In this document: piece by piece, positions 27,486-36,546 of the stretch | Numbering within the stretch: the stretch's first letter is position 1 | Layout: every line of letters begins with the position of its first letter | From: Paraburkholderia sp. Ac-20340 | GTDB taxonomy: Bacteria; Pseudomonadota; Gammaproteobacteria; Burkholderiales; Burkholderiaceae | DNA: 64,000 nucleotides | NCBI RefSeq assembly: GCF_017104965.1 | Contig: NZ_JAAGPR010000003.1 | Span: 372,001 to 436,000 of the forward strand | Direction: 5' to 3' | The notes under the pieces: generated by a model | What the model was told of the DNA's origin: nothing | Database searches by the model: none | What the model saw: the letters and a program-made list of their open reading frames with translations, nothing else | Program-made: the position numbers and the translations under genes

Positions 27486-28643
27486 TCAGGGCAGCACGAA
27501 ACGCGCGACATTGCCGCGCGCCGACGCGTATTTCGCCGCGTCGACCGGCTGACCGTCGATGGTCATCGACTCGATGCCGGCCTTGTTGCCCACTGTTACC
27601 TTCAGCGGTCCTACACCGGTGATCTCACGGGCGTCGCTGCCGTGAACCAGGCCGGAGAAGACCTCTTTGCCATCTTTCTGCCGCACGCTGACCCAGGTGT
27701 CCTGCGTCACGCGGATAGCGAACGTCGAGGTGTCGCCCGCTGCCGCCACCGGCGCCGAAGCGCCCTGCGCAACTGCCGGCGCGCTCGCTGCAACCTGCGC
27801 CTGCGTCTGGACCGCTGCGCTCGCCACCTTCGGCGCGACTGCCGTATTCGCTGCCGGCGCTGCGCTGGCCGGTGCAGCAGGCGCAACCTGCGCAGCCTGC
27901 GGCGCGCTCGCCGCGTTCTGATCGGTCGTACCGGCCTGATCGTTCGCTGCAGCGGCGGCTTGCGTTGCCTGTTCTTCGTTTTGCGCGTCCGATGCGCCAG
28001 CCGTTTGGCCTGCCGTCTGTCCTTCGGCCACCGTCGCCGACGAAGCCGCGGAATCGCCGCTGGCCGTGCTGCTGCCCACGCCGTTCGCCATCGACTTGAT
28101 ACGCGCGAACCACGCCGACGAGTCGCCGCTGTTCGTGTGCCACATGCCGATGAGCACCACCGCAATGACGACGATCGCCACGCCCCACAGCCACGACGCA
28201 CGGCGACGCGGCGCACGCACACCGCTACCGCCCAGCGACAGCGAGACACGACCGCGCGGCAGATCCGCACCAGCCGACGCCGGCATCGACAGATCCTGTT
28301 GCGCCTCGCCGCGCTCGCGACGCAGCGCCTGGGTGAACGGCGCGGGATCGGCGCCGAGCAGCTTCGCGTAAGCGCGCACGACGCCCATTGCGAACGTGGC
28401 ATCAGGCAGATGGCTGATATCGCCCGCCTCGAGCTCACGCAGCTTCGACACCGCCACCTTCAGGCGCGCCGAAACGTCCTCGACCGACCAGCCCTTGGCT
28501 TCGCGCAGTTGCGCGAGACGCGCACCCACCGCACCGAGCGTCTCAGGCACGGCCTGCACCGGCGACGGAGCGCCAGAAGGCGCCGAACGGCCTGCGTTCG
28601 TCTCTGTCCCGTCGGTCCCGAAAGGGTGCTGCGGCTCGCTCAT
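27486..28643 (-). CDS. rodZ: RodZ-like cell-shape protein (HTH, TM, DUF4115)
   Basis: 385 aa. RodZ links the MreB cytoskeleton to the elongation machinery. An N-terminal Cro/CI-type helix-turn-helix domain occupies residues ~37-100 (LGAVGARLAQLREAKGWSVE, RELEAGDISHLPDATFAMG), then a basic stretch, a membrane helix at 150-168, a long Ala/Gln/Thr-rich periplasmic linker of ~110 residues, and the C-terminal DUF4115 domain (FAIRVTQDTWVSVRQKDGK). The ATG at 28641-28643 is preceded by AAGGACTTTGGG. The frame upstream (to 28751) crosses the predicted promoter and is rejected. Gene position next to ispG matches E. coli. Confidence 0.92.
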   Translation of the reverse strand: MSEPQHPFGTDGTETNAGRSAPSGAPSPVQAVPETLGAVGARLAQLREAKGWSVEDVSARLKVAVSKLRELEAGDISHLPDATFAMGVVRAYAKLLGADPAPFTQALRRERGEAQQDLSMPASAGADLPRGRVSLSLGGSGVRAPRRRASWLWGVAIVVIAVVLIGMWHTNSGDSSAWFARIKSMANGVGSSTASGDSAASSATVAEGQTAGQTAGASDAQNEEQATQAAAAANDQAGTTDQNAASAPQAAQVAPAAPASAAPAANTAVAPKVASAAVQTQAQVAASAPAVAQGASAPVAAAGDTSTFAIRVTQDTWVSVRQKDGKEVFSGLVHGSDAREITGVGPLKVTVGNKAGIESMTIDGQPVDAAKYASARGNVARFVLP

Positions 28644-28718
28644 CCCAAAGTCCTTGCGTCGATTCTTTTTAACCTGCAACCAGCGGGCGCACCGCGCCCC
28701 GTCCCGATTCGCAGACCG

Positions 28719-28724
28719 TTTATA
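28719..28724 (-). promoter_or_regulatory. Possible rodZ -10 box
   Basis: TATAAA on the minus strand, ~75 bp before the rodZ ATG, directly after a small hairpin with a T-rich tail that may end the rlmN transcript. Confidence 0.4.
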
Positions 28725-28749
28725 ACAAAATGCGCGGCATCTGTGCCGC
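28725..28749 (-). terminator. Possible small terminator after rlmN
   Basis: A 6-bp stem GCGGCA (28734-28739) / TGCCGC (28744-28749) with loop TCTG, followed on the minus strand by GCATTTTGTT. The stem is short, so this is tentative. Confidence 0.4.
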
Positions 28750-28852
28750 ATACGATCGCTTATGCAACGTTTCTATCAAACTGCCGGCAGCGCTGCGTAT
28801 CCCCCCGCGCAGGCGCACCGGTTTTGGCTCGCGTTATGGCGAGCCGGGCCGC

Positions 28853-30013
28853 TCAATGCTGAACCGGCCTGACTTCGATGACTTTCTGACCCGCGCGCTG
28901 CGTACGTTCAGCCAGACGCGTGCGGTCCTTCACTTCGCCTGCCAGCTGGCCGCAGGCTGCGTCGATGTCGTCGCCGCGCGTCTTGCGGATAGTCGTGACC
29001 ACGCCTGCGTCCATCAAAATCTGCGAGAAACGCTTGATCTGCTCGTTTTTCGAGCGCAGCAGACCCGATTCCGGGAACGGATTGAACGGGATCAGGTTGA
29101 ACTTGCACGGTACGTCACGCGTCACGGCGAGCAGCTGGCGTGCGTGCTCTTCCGTGTCGTTGACGCCGTCGAGCATGCAGTACTCGAACGTGATGAAATC
29201 GCGCGGCGCCACTTTCAGATAGCGCTGGCACGCGGCCATCAGCTCGCGCAGCGGGTACTTGCGGTTCAGCGGCACGAGTTGGTCGCGCAGCGCGTCGTTG
29301 GGCGCGTGCAGCGAGACGGCGAGCGCCACCGGCAGATCTGCGCCGAGACGGTCCATCATCGGCACCACGCCGGAAGTCGACAGCGTCACGCGGCGGCGCG
29401 ACAGGCCGTAGGCGTTGTCGTCGAGCATCAGCCGCATGGCGGGCACGACCGCGTCGTAATTGAGCAGCGGCTCGCCCATGCCCATCATCACGACGTTCGT
29501 AATGACGCGCTCACCCTTGCCGTCGCCGCCATTGGCGCGACCGCCCGCCTCGCCCAGCGACGCGCGCTGGGCGAATTCCGCCATGCGCAGCTGGCCGATG
29601 ATCTCGGCGGTGGTGAGATTGCGGGAAAAACCCTGCTTGCCGGTCGAACAGAACCGACAATTGACCGCGCATCCCGCCTGCGACGACACGCATAGCGTGC
29701 CACGCGTTTCTTCGGGGATGAACACGGTTTCGACCGCGTTGCCATTGCCGACGTCCACGAGCCATTTGCGCGTGCCGTCGGAGGAAACGTTGTCGGAAAT
29801 AATGTCAGGCATGCCGATGACGGCACGCCCTTTGAGCTTCTCGCGCAACGATTTCGCCAGATCCGTCATGCCGTCGAAGTCGGCGGCATTGTATTGATGG
29901 ATCCAGCGTTGAAGCTGTTTGGCGCGAAACGGCTTCTCGCCCAGGCTTTCGCAATAAGCGACGAGCCCTTGGGCGTCGAGATCGAGAAGGTTGACGGTGG
30001 AACTACTCGTCAT
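28853..30013 (-). CDS. rlmN: Dual-specificity RNA methyltransferase RlmN
   Basis: 386 aa radical-SAM enzyme that makes 2-methyladenosine at A2503 of 23S rRNA and A37 of some tRNAs, affecting decoding accuracy. The CxxxCxxC cluster motif is C115-C119-C122 ([13 protein letters not shown]). [10 protein letters not shown] and the conserved C-terminal Cys in [12 protein letters not shown] (the mechanistic methyl-cysteine) are present. A Gly-rich stretch ([15 protein letters not shown]) sits before [10 protein letters not shown]. The ATG at 30011-30013 is preceded by AGGA with a 6-nt spacer; the ATG 15 nt upstream is less well placed. Lies 133 bp after ndk and 209 bp before rodZ. Confidence 0.96.
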   Translation of the reverse strand: MTSSSTVNLLDLDAQGLVAYCESLGEKPFRAKQLQRWIHQYNAADFDGMTDLAKSLREKLKGRAVIGMPDIISDNVSSDGTRKWLVDVGNGNAVETVFIPEETRGTLCVSSQAGCAVNCRFCSTGKQGFSRNLTTAEIIGQLRMAEFAQRASLGEAGGRANGGDGKGERVITNVVMMGMGEPLLNYDAVVPAMRLMLDDNAYGLSRRRVTLSTSGVVPMMDRLGADLPVALAVSLHAPNDALRDQLVPLNRKYPLRELMAACQRYLKVAPRDFITFEYCMLDGVNDTEEHARQLLAVTRDVPCKFNLIPFNPFPESGLLRSKNEQIKRFSQILMDAGVVTTIRKTRGDDIDAACGQLAGEVKDRTRLAERTQRAGQKVIEVRPVQH

Positions 30014-30146
30014 ATCGAATCCTGCCATTTCAGTGCGAGAGCGCGTTCACCGCCAGTTTCAGGAGAACCCGGCGCCGCACGGTGAACGACATCGCCGTTC
30101 GCGACCCTATGCTACTGTGAACTGCTGCTTACCGCGCGTTGATGAA

Positions 30147-30572
30147 TTAACGCGAGTAAACGTTGACTTCGGGGAAGAAGAACGCGATTTCAACGCGTGC
30201 CGTTTCCGCTGCGTCCGAACCGTGAACTGCGTTTGCGTCGATGCTGTCTGCGAAGTCAGCGCGGATCGTGCCCTTTTCTGCCTTCTTCGGGTCGGTTGCG
30301 CCCATCAGATCGCGGTGCTTCAGGATGGCGTTTTCGCCTTCCAGCGCCTGGATCACGACCGGACCCGAGATCATGAATTCAACGAGGTCCTTGAAGAACG
30401 GACGCTCTGCGTGGACAGCATAGAACTTCTCTGCGTCAGCGCGCGAGAGGTGGACCATGCGCGAAGCAACGATCTTCAGGCCAGCGTTTTCGAAGCGGCT
30501 GTAGATCTGACCGATCACGTTCTTTGCCACTGCGTCCGGCTTGATAATCGACAGGGTGCGTTCGATCGCCAT
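30147..30572 (-). CDS. ndk: Nucleoside diphosphate kinase
   Basis: 141 aa. Transfers the gamma phosphate between nucleoside triphosphates and diphosphates through a phosphohistidine. The active-site His is H117 in [23 protein letters not shown] opens the protein and [12 protein letters not shown] precedes the active site. Length is normal (E. coli 143). The ATG is preceded by TCTGGAGTTTTT, a good ribosome site. First gene of the minus-strand series ndk-rlmN-rodZ-ispG, divergent from the BI-1 family gene. Confidence 0.98.
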   Translation of the reverse strand: MAIERTLSIIKPDAVAKNVIGQIYSRFENAGLKIVASRMVHLSRADAEKFYAVHAERPFFKDLVEFMISGPVVIQALEGENAILKHRDLMGATDPKKAEKGTIRADFADSIDANAVHGSDAAETARVEIAFFFPEVNVYSR

Positions 30573-30618
30573 AAAAACTCCAGAAAATTAAGAGGTTACA
30601 GGTCCAAATGAATCCGCA

Positions 30619-30624
30619 ATTGTA
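30619..30624 (-). promoter_or_regulatory. Possible ndk -10 box
   Basis: TACAAT on the minus strand, ~47 bp before the ndk ATG. No clear -35 hexamer. Confidence 0.4.
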
Positions 30625-30785
30625 GCATGTTCCCATGTATGATTGCGATTGAACCCTGTTAGGCCGGATAACCAGCCAAAGACAAGCGCAAAAGCGCGCA
30701 AGAGCCGCGCCGCCGGGGCTTTCAGCGGGGTTTAAGAATCCCGGCATACGCTCCCTCACGATAGCCCAAACTGTGTGGCAACCCG

Positions 30786-30814
30786 TTGAAACTCTGGAGC
30801 GCCGCGCATATCTT
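30786..30814 (+). promoter_or_regulatory. Predicted promoter of the BI-1 family gene
   Basis: TTGAAA (30786-30791), 17-nt spacer, TATCTT (30809-30814): the best sigma-70-like pair by eye in the window. It predicts a start near 30821 and a ~57-nt leader. Confidence 0.6.
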
Positions 30815-30877
30815 ACGAGGAGTGGCGCACGCATCTGCCGGTCGCCGCTAACCACGCGTCTCACGCAAGGAGAAAGC

Positions 30878-31576
30878 ATGAACGAGTATCCCTATAACTT
30901 CGGCCGTGGCGGCAGCGTCACCTCGGCGGAGACCCGCAACCGCGTACTGCGCAACACCTACTGGCTGCTCGCGCTGTCGATGGTGCCGACGGTGCTCGGC
31001 GCGTGGGTAGGCGTCACTACGGGCTTCTCGCTTTTCGCCGCCACCAGCCCCGCCATGAGCCTGCTCGCGTTCTTCGCGATCGCTTTCGGCTTCATGTTCG
31101 CCATCGAGCGCACGAAGAACAGCTCGGTCGGCGTGTTCGTGCTGCTCGGCTTCACGTTCTTCATGGGCCTGATGCTCTCGCGCCTGCTGTCGTTCATCCT
31201 CGGCTTTTCGAACGGCCCGTCGCTCATCATGCTCGCTTTCGGTGGCACCGGCGTGATTTTCGCCGCAATGGCCACCATCGCCACGGTCAGCAAGCGCGAT
31301 TTTTCGGGCCTCGGCAAATGGCTGTTCATGGGCGTGATCGTGATCCTGCTCGCCAGCGTCGCGAACATCTTCCTGCATCTGCCCGCGCTGATGCTCACGG
31401 TGTCCGTGATGGCGATCGTGATCTTCTCGGCGTACATGCTGTTCGACGTGCAGCGCGTCGTGAACGGCGGCGAGACGAACTACATCTCGGCCACGCTCGC
31501 GATCTACCTGGATCTGTACAACGTGTTCACGAACCTGCTGGCGATCCTCGGCATCTTCGGCGGCAATCGTAACTAA
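30878..31576 (+). CDS. Bax inhibitor-1 (YccA/YbhL) family membrane protein
   Basis: 232 aa with seven hydrophobic segments. Members include E. coli YccA, which interacts with FtsH, and YbhL; related proteins act as pH-sensitive Ca2+ leaks. Family features are visible: the N-terminal VLRNTYWLLALSMVPTVLGA and the C-terminal LFDVQRVVNGG followed by ATLAIYLDLYNVFTNLLAILG. The ATG at 30878 follows AAGGAGAAAGC, an excellent ribosome site; an upstream extension to 30773 is rejected. It ends at a strong terminator, so it is probably monocistronic. A link to FtsH is of interest given hflKC in the same window, but that is inference. Confidence 0.92.
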   Translation: MNEYPYNFGRGGSVTSAETRNRVLRNTYWLLALSMVPTVLGAWVGVTTGFSLFAATSPAMSLLAFFAIAFGFMFAIERTKNSSVGVFVLLGFTFFMGLMLSRLLSFILGFSNGPSLIMLAFGGTGVIFAAMATIATVSKRDFSGLGKWLFMGVIVILLASVANIFLHLPALMLTVSVMAIVIFSAYMLFDVQRVVNGGETNYISATLAIYLDLYNVFTNLLAILGIFGGNRN

Positions 31577-31617
31577 AGCTTGAAGGGCCGGATCGCACCC
31601 GGTTCGGACCCGCAAAC

Positions 31618-31651
31618 AAAAAGCCCATGACTCAGGTCATGGGCTTTTTTT
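31618..31651. terminator. Bidirectional Rho-independent terminator
   Basis: Perfect 9-bp stem GCCCATGAC (31623-31631) / GTCATGGGC (31636-31644), loop TCAG, with an A tract on the left and seven T on the right. It lies between two converging genes and can serve both. Confidence 0.92.
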
Positions 31652-31689
31652 CGTGCTGCGATTCGAGCATCTGGAGGATCGTCGTGGCG

Positions 31690-32466
31690 TTACAGCGAAA
31701 TCCAGTCGAATCCTTCGGCCTGCGATGCCACCCCGATTTCCGTGGCGGCGTTGCCCAGCACGTCCATCATGGCTGATCGCGCCAGTTCCGGCGTGTTGTT
31801 CTGCTGGCTCAAATGCGCGGCGATCAGGTGGCGCAACTTCGATCGGTCGAGCGCAGCAAGGATCTCGCCTGCCGCATCATTGTTCAAATGCCCATAAGCA
31901 CCGCTGATGCGCGCCTTCAACGAAGCCGGATATCGGCTCGTCGCCAGCATGTCGAGATCGTGATTGAATTCGAGCACGAGCGCTTCGCAGCCGCTCAACA
32001 CCGCGTTGATATGCGGCGTCGATTCACCCACGTCCGTCAGCACGCCCAGCCGGCTCGCGCCATCGTTGAACACGAACTGCAGCGGCTCGCGCGCATCGTG
32101 CGGCACCGTATAAGGCAGCACGCCAAGCTCGCCGATTTCGACGGCTTCGTCGCCCCACAGCACATTGAGTTCGACACCCGCCGCCTCGTCGGCGCCGACT
32201 GCGCGCGCCGTCCCCCAACTCGTATAGAGCGGGATCGACCAGCGGCGCGCAAGTGTCAGCGCGCTGCCGATGTGGTCGCTGTGTTCGTGGGTGATGAGAA
32301 TCGCGCTCAGGGTATCGGCGGCGAGGCCTGCTCGCGCGAGCCGCCGCTCTACTTCCTTCGCGGAAAAACCGCAGTCCAGCAGCACGCGCGTAGGCGTCGT
32401 GCCGCTGCCTGCTTCTACGACCAGTGCGTTGCCTTCGCTACCACTGCCGAGGCTCGCAAACCGCAC
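31690..32466 (-). CDS. MBL-fold metallo-hydrolase (YycJ/WalJ-like)
   Basis: 258 aa metallo-beta-lactamase-fold protein. The metal motif is THEHSDHIG, with further ligands in the region of LEFNHDLDM and the late histidines HLIAAHLSQQNN. It opens with MRFASLGSGSEGNALVVEAG, the signature of the YycJ/WalJ branch, which has been linked to DNA-end or exonuclease-type activities, not beta-lactam hydrolysis. The start is GTG, 7 bp after the bamC stop, with only a weak ribosome site, so translational coupling to bamC is likely. It ends at a strong terminator, last in the dapA-bamC-MBL group. Confidence 0.88.
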   Translation of the reverse strand: MRFASLGSGSEGNALVVEAGSGTTPTRVLLDCGFSAKEVERRLARAGLAADTLSAILITHEHSDHIGSALTLARRWSIPLYTSWGTARAVGADEAAGVELNVLWGDEAVEIGELGVLPYTVPHDAREPLQFVFNDGASRLGVLTDVGESTPHINAVLSGCEALVLEFNHDLDMLATSRYPASLKARISGAYGHLNNDAAGEILAALDRSKLRHLIAAHLSQQNNTPELARSAMMDVLGNAATEIGVASQAEGFDWISL

Positions 32467-32473
32467 GGCCGGA

Positions 32474-33616
32474 TCAGTTCAGTTGCGCGTGCAGCGCGGT
32501 GACGATGCGCTGTGCGTCCGACGACGTATCGACCTGACCGCTCTGGTTGAGCACGGCCACCTGGGTTTGCGAATCGCTCTTCGCGCGCACCGAAACGAGG
32601 AATTCCGGACCCTGGTTCTTCGCGTCCTTCTTCGGGTTGTAGAACAGCTTGCCGAACAGACCGTCGCCCTTGAGTTCCTGCATCGAATCGGCGTAGCGCA
32701 CGTAGTAGATGCCCTTTTCGCGGTCGCGGTTATCGACCGTGAAGTTGGTGCGGTCGAGCGCAAGGCCCACGCGCAGCCAGGCGCTATCGAACGATTCCGG
32801 CAGATCGAGCGTCGTACCGTCCGCGCCCGCTGCGACCTTGGCAGCCGACGACGACGGACGTGCATCGGTCAGCAGTTGCTTCGACTGCGCGTCGGTCAGG
32901 CCGAACTTCTGCATGATCTTGGCGAGGAACGCGGCTTCGAGAGCCGGATCGCGCGGACGCTCGACCCACTTCGAACCGGTCTTGTCCTGCCCCGTCAGCA
33001 CTTCTTCCATCGCGCTATGCGTGACGGAGATGTCGGTCTGGCCGTCCGCCCCGCGCGTCACCAGCGTACGGAAACGGTCACGCGTGCCCGACGAGTACGC
33101 GAAATCGATCACGCGGCCGATCGTGCGACGGAACCAGTCGTCCGGAATGTTGGCGCGGTTTTCGGCCCAGTCCGTGGTCATGATGCCGGTGGCGGCCGAA
33201 TCGGTCGTCAGCGTAAAGCCGCTTTCCGACCAGAATTCCTGCAGTTGCGGCCAGACGTCGTCCGGCGTGCGGCCGTCGATCACGAGCCAGCGGTGATCGC
33301 CGTCACGCTCGACGTGCATGCCGAGCGGGTCTTTCGTGTCCGGCACGCCCAGCGTGGCGTTGCCCGCCTTCGTGACGGTGCGCTGGGCGCTGCCGCCGAG
33401 CGTCAGCGTCGGTGCGGGGGCGACGTACTTCTGGCCGCCGGGCGCAGCCGACAGATCCTGCGGCACAGCCAGCGGCGGTGCGCTCGGCGTGTCCTTGTAG
33501 TTGACGCGATCCGACGCGAACATGTCGTTCAGCGACTCGCAACCTGCGAGCGAGCCGACTGCGAGCGCCAGCACCGCCATGCGGGTTGCGTGGAGGGAAA
33601 GAGCGGAACGTTTCAT
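32474..33616 (-). CDS. bamC: Outer-membrane assembly lipoprotein BamC (NlpB)
   Basis: 380 aa lipoprotein of the BAM complex. Signal peptide with lipobox LAGC, lipidated Cys26. An unstructured N-terminal stretch (SDRVNYKDTPSAPPLAVPQDL) precedes the two helix-grip domains; the first contains VWPQLQEFWSESGFTL and the second WLRVGLALDRTNFTVDNRDREKG. The dapA-bamC gene order is the same as in E. coli (dapA-nlpB). It starts 98 bp after dapA and ends 7 bp before the MBL hydrolase. Confidence 0.94.
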   Translation of the reverse strand: MKRSALSLHATRMAVLALAVGSLAGCESLNDMFASDRVNYKDTPSAPPLAVPQDLSAAPGGQKYVAPAPTLTLGGSAQRTVTKAGNATLGVPDTKDPLGMHVERDGDHRWLVIDGRTPDDVWPQLQEFWSESGFTLTTDSAATGIMTTDWAENRANIPDDWFRRTIGRVIDFAYSSGTRDRFRTLVTRGADGQTDISVTHSAMEEVLTGQDKTGSKWVERPRDPALEAAFLAKIMQKFGLTDAQSKQLLTDARPSSSAAKVAAGADGTTLDLPESFDSAWLRVGLALDRTNFTVDNRDREKGIYYVRYADSMQELKGDGLFGKLFYNPKKDAKNQGPEFLVSVRAKSDSQTQVAVLNQSGQVDTSSDAQRIVTALHAQLN

Positions 33617-33714
33617 GTGGACCTTCGTAATACGGGAACGCTAAGCCTTGATCTGCCAGAAGTCTGTCAGCGTATGGGCGATGGCGACGTCGATTGAAAA
33701 TGCGGCGAATCGGC

Positions 33715-34620
33715 TCAGCCGATCAGACCGGCCTCGCGCAGCGCCGAGCGCACCACGTCGTGGTAACGCGCGTCGAGCGGCGTGAGCGGCAGACGGATAC
33801 CGCCTTCGATGCGGCCCAGCTCCTGCAGCGCCCACTTCACCGGAATCGGGTTCGATTCGATGAACAGGTTCTTGTGCAGCGACAGGAGATTCAGATGAAT
33901 CTCACGCGCCGTCTTCACGTCGCCGGCGATGGCGGCCTTGCACAGATCGCTCATCTGACGCGGTGCGACGTTCGCGGTCACCGAAATATTGCCGTGGCCG
34001 CCCAGCAGCATCAGCGCGATCGCCGTGGGATCGTCGCCGCTGAAAATCTTGAAGCCTTCCGGCGCGTGCTTGATCAGGTGCGCGGCGCGGTCGATATTGC
34101 CCGTCGCTTCCTTGACGCCGACGATGCCCGGCACCTGTGCAAGGCGCAGGATCGTCTCGTTCGTCATATCGGCGACGGTGCGGCCCGGCACGTTGTACAG
34201 AATCACCGGCAGATCGACGGCTTCGGCGATCTTCGAGAAGTGCAGGTACTGACCCTCTTGCGTGGGCTTGTTGTAGTACGGCACGACCTGCAGCGAAGCC
34301 TGCGCGCCGACGGCCTTCGCGTGCTTCGTCAGTTCGATGGCTTCGGCGGTGGAGTTGCCGCCCGCGCCCGCGATGATCGGCATGCGGCCTGCGGCGTGTT
34401 CGACGGCCGTCTGGACCATCAGGATGTGTTCTTCGACGTCCAGCGTAGCGGATTCACCGCTCGTGCCGACGACGACGAGGGCATCCGTCCCCTCTTCCAC
34501 GTGCCAGTCGATCAGTTTGCGGAAGGCCGGCAGATCGAGACTGCCGTCTTCGTGCATGGGGGTGACGATCGCGGGAATGCTGCCGCCAAGCTTGATGCCG
34601 TCCTGAGTGCCGTTAGCCAT
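33715..34620 (-). CDS. dapA: 4-hydroxy-tetrahydrodipicolinate synthase DapA
   Basis: 301 aa TIM-barrel aldolase condensing pyruvate and aspartate semialdehyde, the first committed step of lysine and meso-diaminopimelate synthesis. The Schiff-base lysine is K170 in GVKEATG. The catalytic Tyr is in YNVPGRT (Y142), and GTSGESATL carries the phosphate/substrate Thr. Length is normal (E. coli 292). A possible -10 box lies upstream, before the stop of the methyltransferase gene. It is followed by bamC, as in E. coli. Confidence 0.97.
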   Translation of the reverse strand: MANGTQDGIKLGGSIPAIVTPMHEDGSLDLPAFRKLIDWHVEEGTDALVVVGTSGESATLDVEEHILMVQTAVEHAAGRMPIIAGAGGNSTAEAIELTKHAKAVGAQASLQVVPYYNKPTQEGQYLHFSKIAEAVDLPVILYNVPGRTVADMTNETILRLAQVPGIVGVKEATGNIDRAAHLIKHAPEGFKIFSGDDPTAIALMLLGGHGNISVTANVAPRQMSDLCKAAIAGDVKTAREIHLNLLSLHKNLFIESNPIPVKWALQELGRIEGGIRLPLTPLDARYHDVVRSALREAGLIG

Positions 34621-34653
34621 GAAACGTCAAGGAAATGAGTACGTTAAACCGCG

Positions 34654-34659
34654 ATTGTA
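34654..34659 (-). promoter_or_regulatory. Possible dapA -10 box
   Basis: TACAAT on the minus strand between the stop of the methyltransferase gene and the dapA ATG, 34 bp before the start. The -35 would lie inside the upstream gene. Confidence 0.35.
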
Positions 34660-34664
34660 GCGGA

Positions 34665-35333
34665 TTAGATGGTCAGAACGTAACGCGATACGGGTTGTAC
34701 CTGAGTCGCCTGTATATGACCGGGTATTTCTGCCGGCTGAACCGCTGACTGCGTTGCGCCTGGAAGCGCCGGTTTTTCCGCTTCGGCGTGGGCTTCGCGC
34801 ACGGCGCAGATGCGCTGCACGAAGGCCTCGCGCGGATGCTGGAGAAAACCGTCCTGATAGCCGATCACACGCAAAGTGGGCATGCAGACCGCCAGCAACT
34901 CGCCGGGCGCCAGCAGGAACGCCGGATTAGACGGCTTGCCGACGGTTTCGTTGCCTTGCGCGAAAGTTTCGTAAATCAGCACGCCGCCTGGCGCCAGCGC
35001 ATCGAGCAGGCGCGGCATCAAGGGACGATGCAGATAATTGGTGACAACGATCGCGGCGAAGCGCGCATCGGCGGCCAGCGGCCAGGGTGCGCCTTCGAGG
35101 TCGCACTCTAATGTGCCGATGTCGGGTACGTCGCGCAGGGTGGCCAGCGCGAGCGGATCGCGATCGAGCGCCGCGACCGGGTGCCCGCGCTGCGCGAGCC
35201 AGCGCGCGTGGCGCCCGGCCCCGCAAGCCAGATCGAGCACGGTGCCGCCCGGCGCGATCAGGTGCGCCCACTGGCGCACCCAGTCCGATGGCTCACCCAG
35301 CCCGTGCAGCGTCTGGGTTGCGTGCATCGTCAT
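34665..35333 (-). CDS. Class I SAM-dependent methyltransferase, substrate unknown
   Basis: 222 aa. The Rossmann-fold SAM motif I is TVLDLACGAGRHARWLA, followed by ALDRDPLAL (acidic loop) and IVVTNYLHRPLMPRLLDAL. It resembles the TehB/UbiE-type small-molecule or peptide methyltransferases, but the substrate cannot be read from sequence. The start lies 6 bp after trpS, so the two genes are co-translated; this places it last in the PHP-yciO-M50-trpS-methyltransferase group. The C-terminal tail is low-complexity. A role in tRNA or translation is only suggested by the context. Confidence 0.8.
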   Translation of the reverse strand: MTMHATQTLHGLGEPSDWVRQWAHLIAPGGTVLDLACGAGRHARWLAQRGHPVAALDRDPLALATLRDVPDIGTLECDLEGAPWPLAADARFAAIVVTNYLHRPLMPRLLDALAPGGVLIYETFAQGNETVGKPSNPAFLLAPGELLAVCMPTLRVIGYQDGFLQHPREAFVQRICAVREAHAEAEKPALPGATQSAVQPAEIPGHIQATQVQPVSRYVLTI

Positions 35334-35339
35334 CGCGCT

Positions 35340-36542
35340 TCAGGTGTAGGACAGGCCCATCGCCTCGCGCACGTCGCGCATGGTTTCGGTCGCGTACTTG
35401 CGTGCGCGGTCGCAACCATCGGCGACGATGGCGCGCAGCAGCGACGGATCGTCCATGTACTTCTGCGCGCGTTCGAGCATCGGCTGCTGTTCGCGCAGGA
35501 TGCCTTCGATCACCGGCTGCTTGCACTCCAGACAGCCGATACCGGCCGAGCGGCAGCCCTTCTGCACCCACTCGTGCGTGTCGGCGTCCGTGTAGACCTG
35601 ATGCAGCTGCCACACCGGGCACTTGTCCGGATCGCCCGGATCGGTGCGGCGCACGCGTGCCGGGTCGGTCGGCATGGTGCGGACCTTCTTTTCGATCGAT
35701 TGCGCGTCTTCGCGCAGCGCGATGGTGTTGCCGTACGACTTCGACATCTTCTGGCCGTCGAGGCCCGGCATGCGCGAGGCTTCGGTCAGCAACACCTGCG
35801 GCTCCGGCAGAATGATCTTGCGCGAGCCTTCGAGGTAGCCGAACAGGCGCTCGCGGTCGCTCATCGACAGGCTTTGCGATTCCGACAGCATCGCACGCGC
35901 CTGTTCGAGCGCTTCCTCGTTGCCTTCCTGCTGGTAGGCGTTGCGCAGCTCGTGATAGAGCTTCGAGCGCTTGCCGCCGAGCTTCTTCGCAGCTTCGTTG
36001 GCCTTCTCTTCGAAGTCCGGCTCGCGGCCGTACATGTAGTTGAAGCGGCGCGCCATTTCGCGCGCCATTTCGACGTGCGGCACCTGATCTTCGCCAACCG
36101 GCACGAGCGAAGCGCGGTACAGCAGGATGTCGGCGGCCATCAGCACCGGGTAACCGAGGAAGCCGTAGGTGCCCAGATCCTTGTCGCGCAGCTTTTCGAT
36201 CTGTTCCTTGTAGGTCGGCACGCGTTCGAGCCAGGACAGCGGCGTGCTCATGCCGAGCAGCAGCGCCAGTTCCGCATGCTCGGGCACGCGGCTCTGGATG
36301 AAGAGCGTCGCCTGGTTCGGATCGATGCCCGAAGCCAGCCAGTCGATCAGCACGTCCCAGACGTTCTTCTCGATCACATCCGGCGTCTCGTAGTGCGTCG
36401 TGAGCGCGTGCCAGTCGACGACGCAGAAGAAGCACGGGTACTCGGACTGAAGCCGGACCCAGTTTTTCAGCACGCCGTGATAGTGGCCGAGGTGCAGCGA
36501 CCCGGTGGGCCGCATGCCGGAGAAAATACGGTCTGGGAACAT
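35340..36542 (-). CDS. trpS: Tryptophanyl-tRNA synthetase with Fe-S-type cysteine motif
   Basis: 400 aa class I synthetase, longer than E. coli TrpRS (334). The HIGH-type motif is LHLGHYHG (residues 16-23) and the KMSKS motif is at 265-269. A ~60-residue charged insert lies around 174-235. Near the C-terminus four cysteines, C308, C330, C337 and C340, are spaced C-x21-C-x6-C-x2-C (ending GCLEC), nearly identical to the [4Fe-4S] motif C-x22-C-x6-C-x2-C of Thermotoga maritima TrpRS, near the anticodon-recognition region. Cluster binding is inferred. The start at 36540-36542 (MFPDRIFSGMRPTG) fits the family; 8 more residues upstream are possible. It lies 4 bp after the M50 protease gene and 6 bp before the methyltransferase. 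Confidence 0.95.
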   Translation of the reverse strand: MFPDRIFSGMRPTGSLHLGHYHGVLKNWVRLQSEYPCFFCVVDWHALTTHYETPDVIEKNVWDVLIDWLASGIDPNQATLFIQSRVPEHAELALLLGMSTPLSWLERVPTYKEQIEKLRDKDLGTYGFLGYPVLMAADILLYRASLVPVGEDQVPHVEMAREMARRFNYMYGREPDFEEKANEAAKKLGGKRSKLYHELRNAYQQEGNEEALEQARAMLSESQSLSMSDRERLFGYLEGSRKIILPEPQVLLTEASRMPGLDGQKMSKSYGNTIALREDAQSIEKKVRTMPTDPARVRRTDPGDPDKCPVWQLHQVYTDADTHEWVQKGCRSAGIGCLECKQPVIEGILREQQPMLERAQKYMDDPSLLRAIVADGCDRARKYATETMRDVREAMGLSYT

Positions 36543-36546
36543 GATC

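Larger units (their letters stand above)
30573..30877. other. 305-bp divergent spacer between ndk and the BI-1 family gene
   Basis: Non-coding. It holds a TACAAT box for ndk on the minus strand near its left end and a TTGAAA-17-TATCTT promoter for the plus-strand gene near its right end. The middle shows no conserved element that I recognise. Confidence 0.6.
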
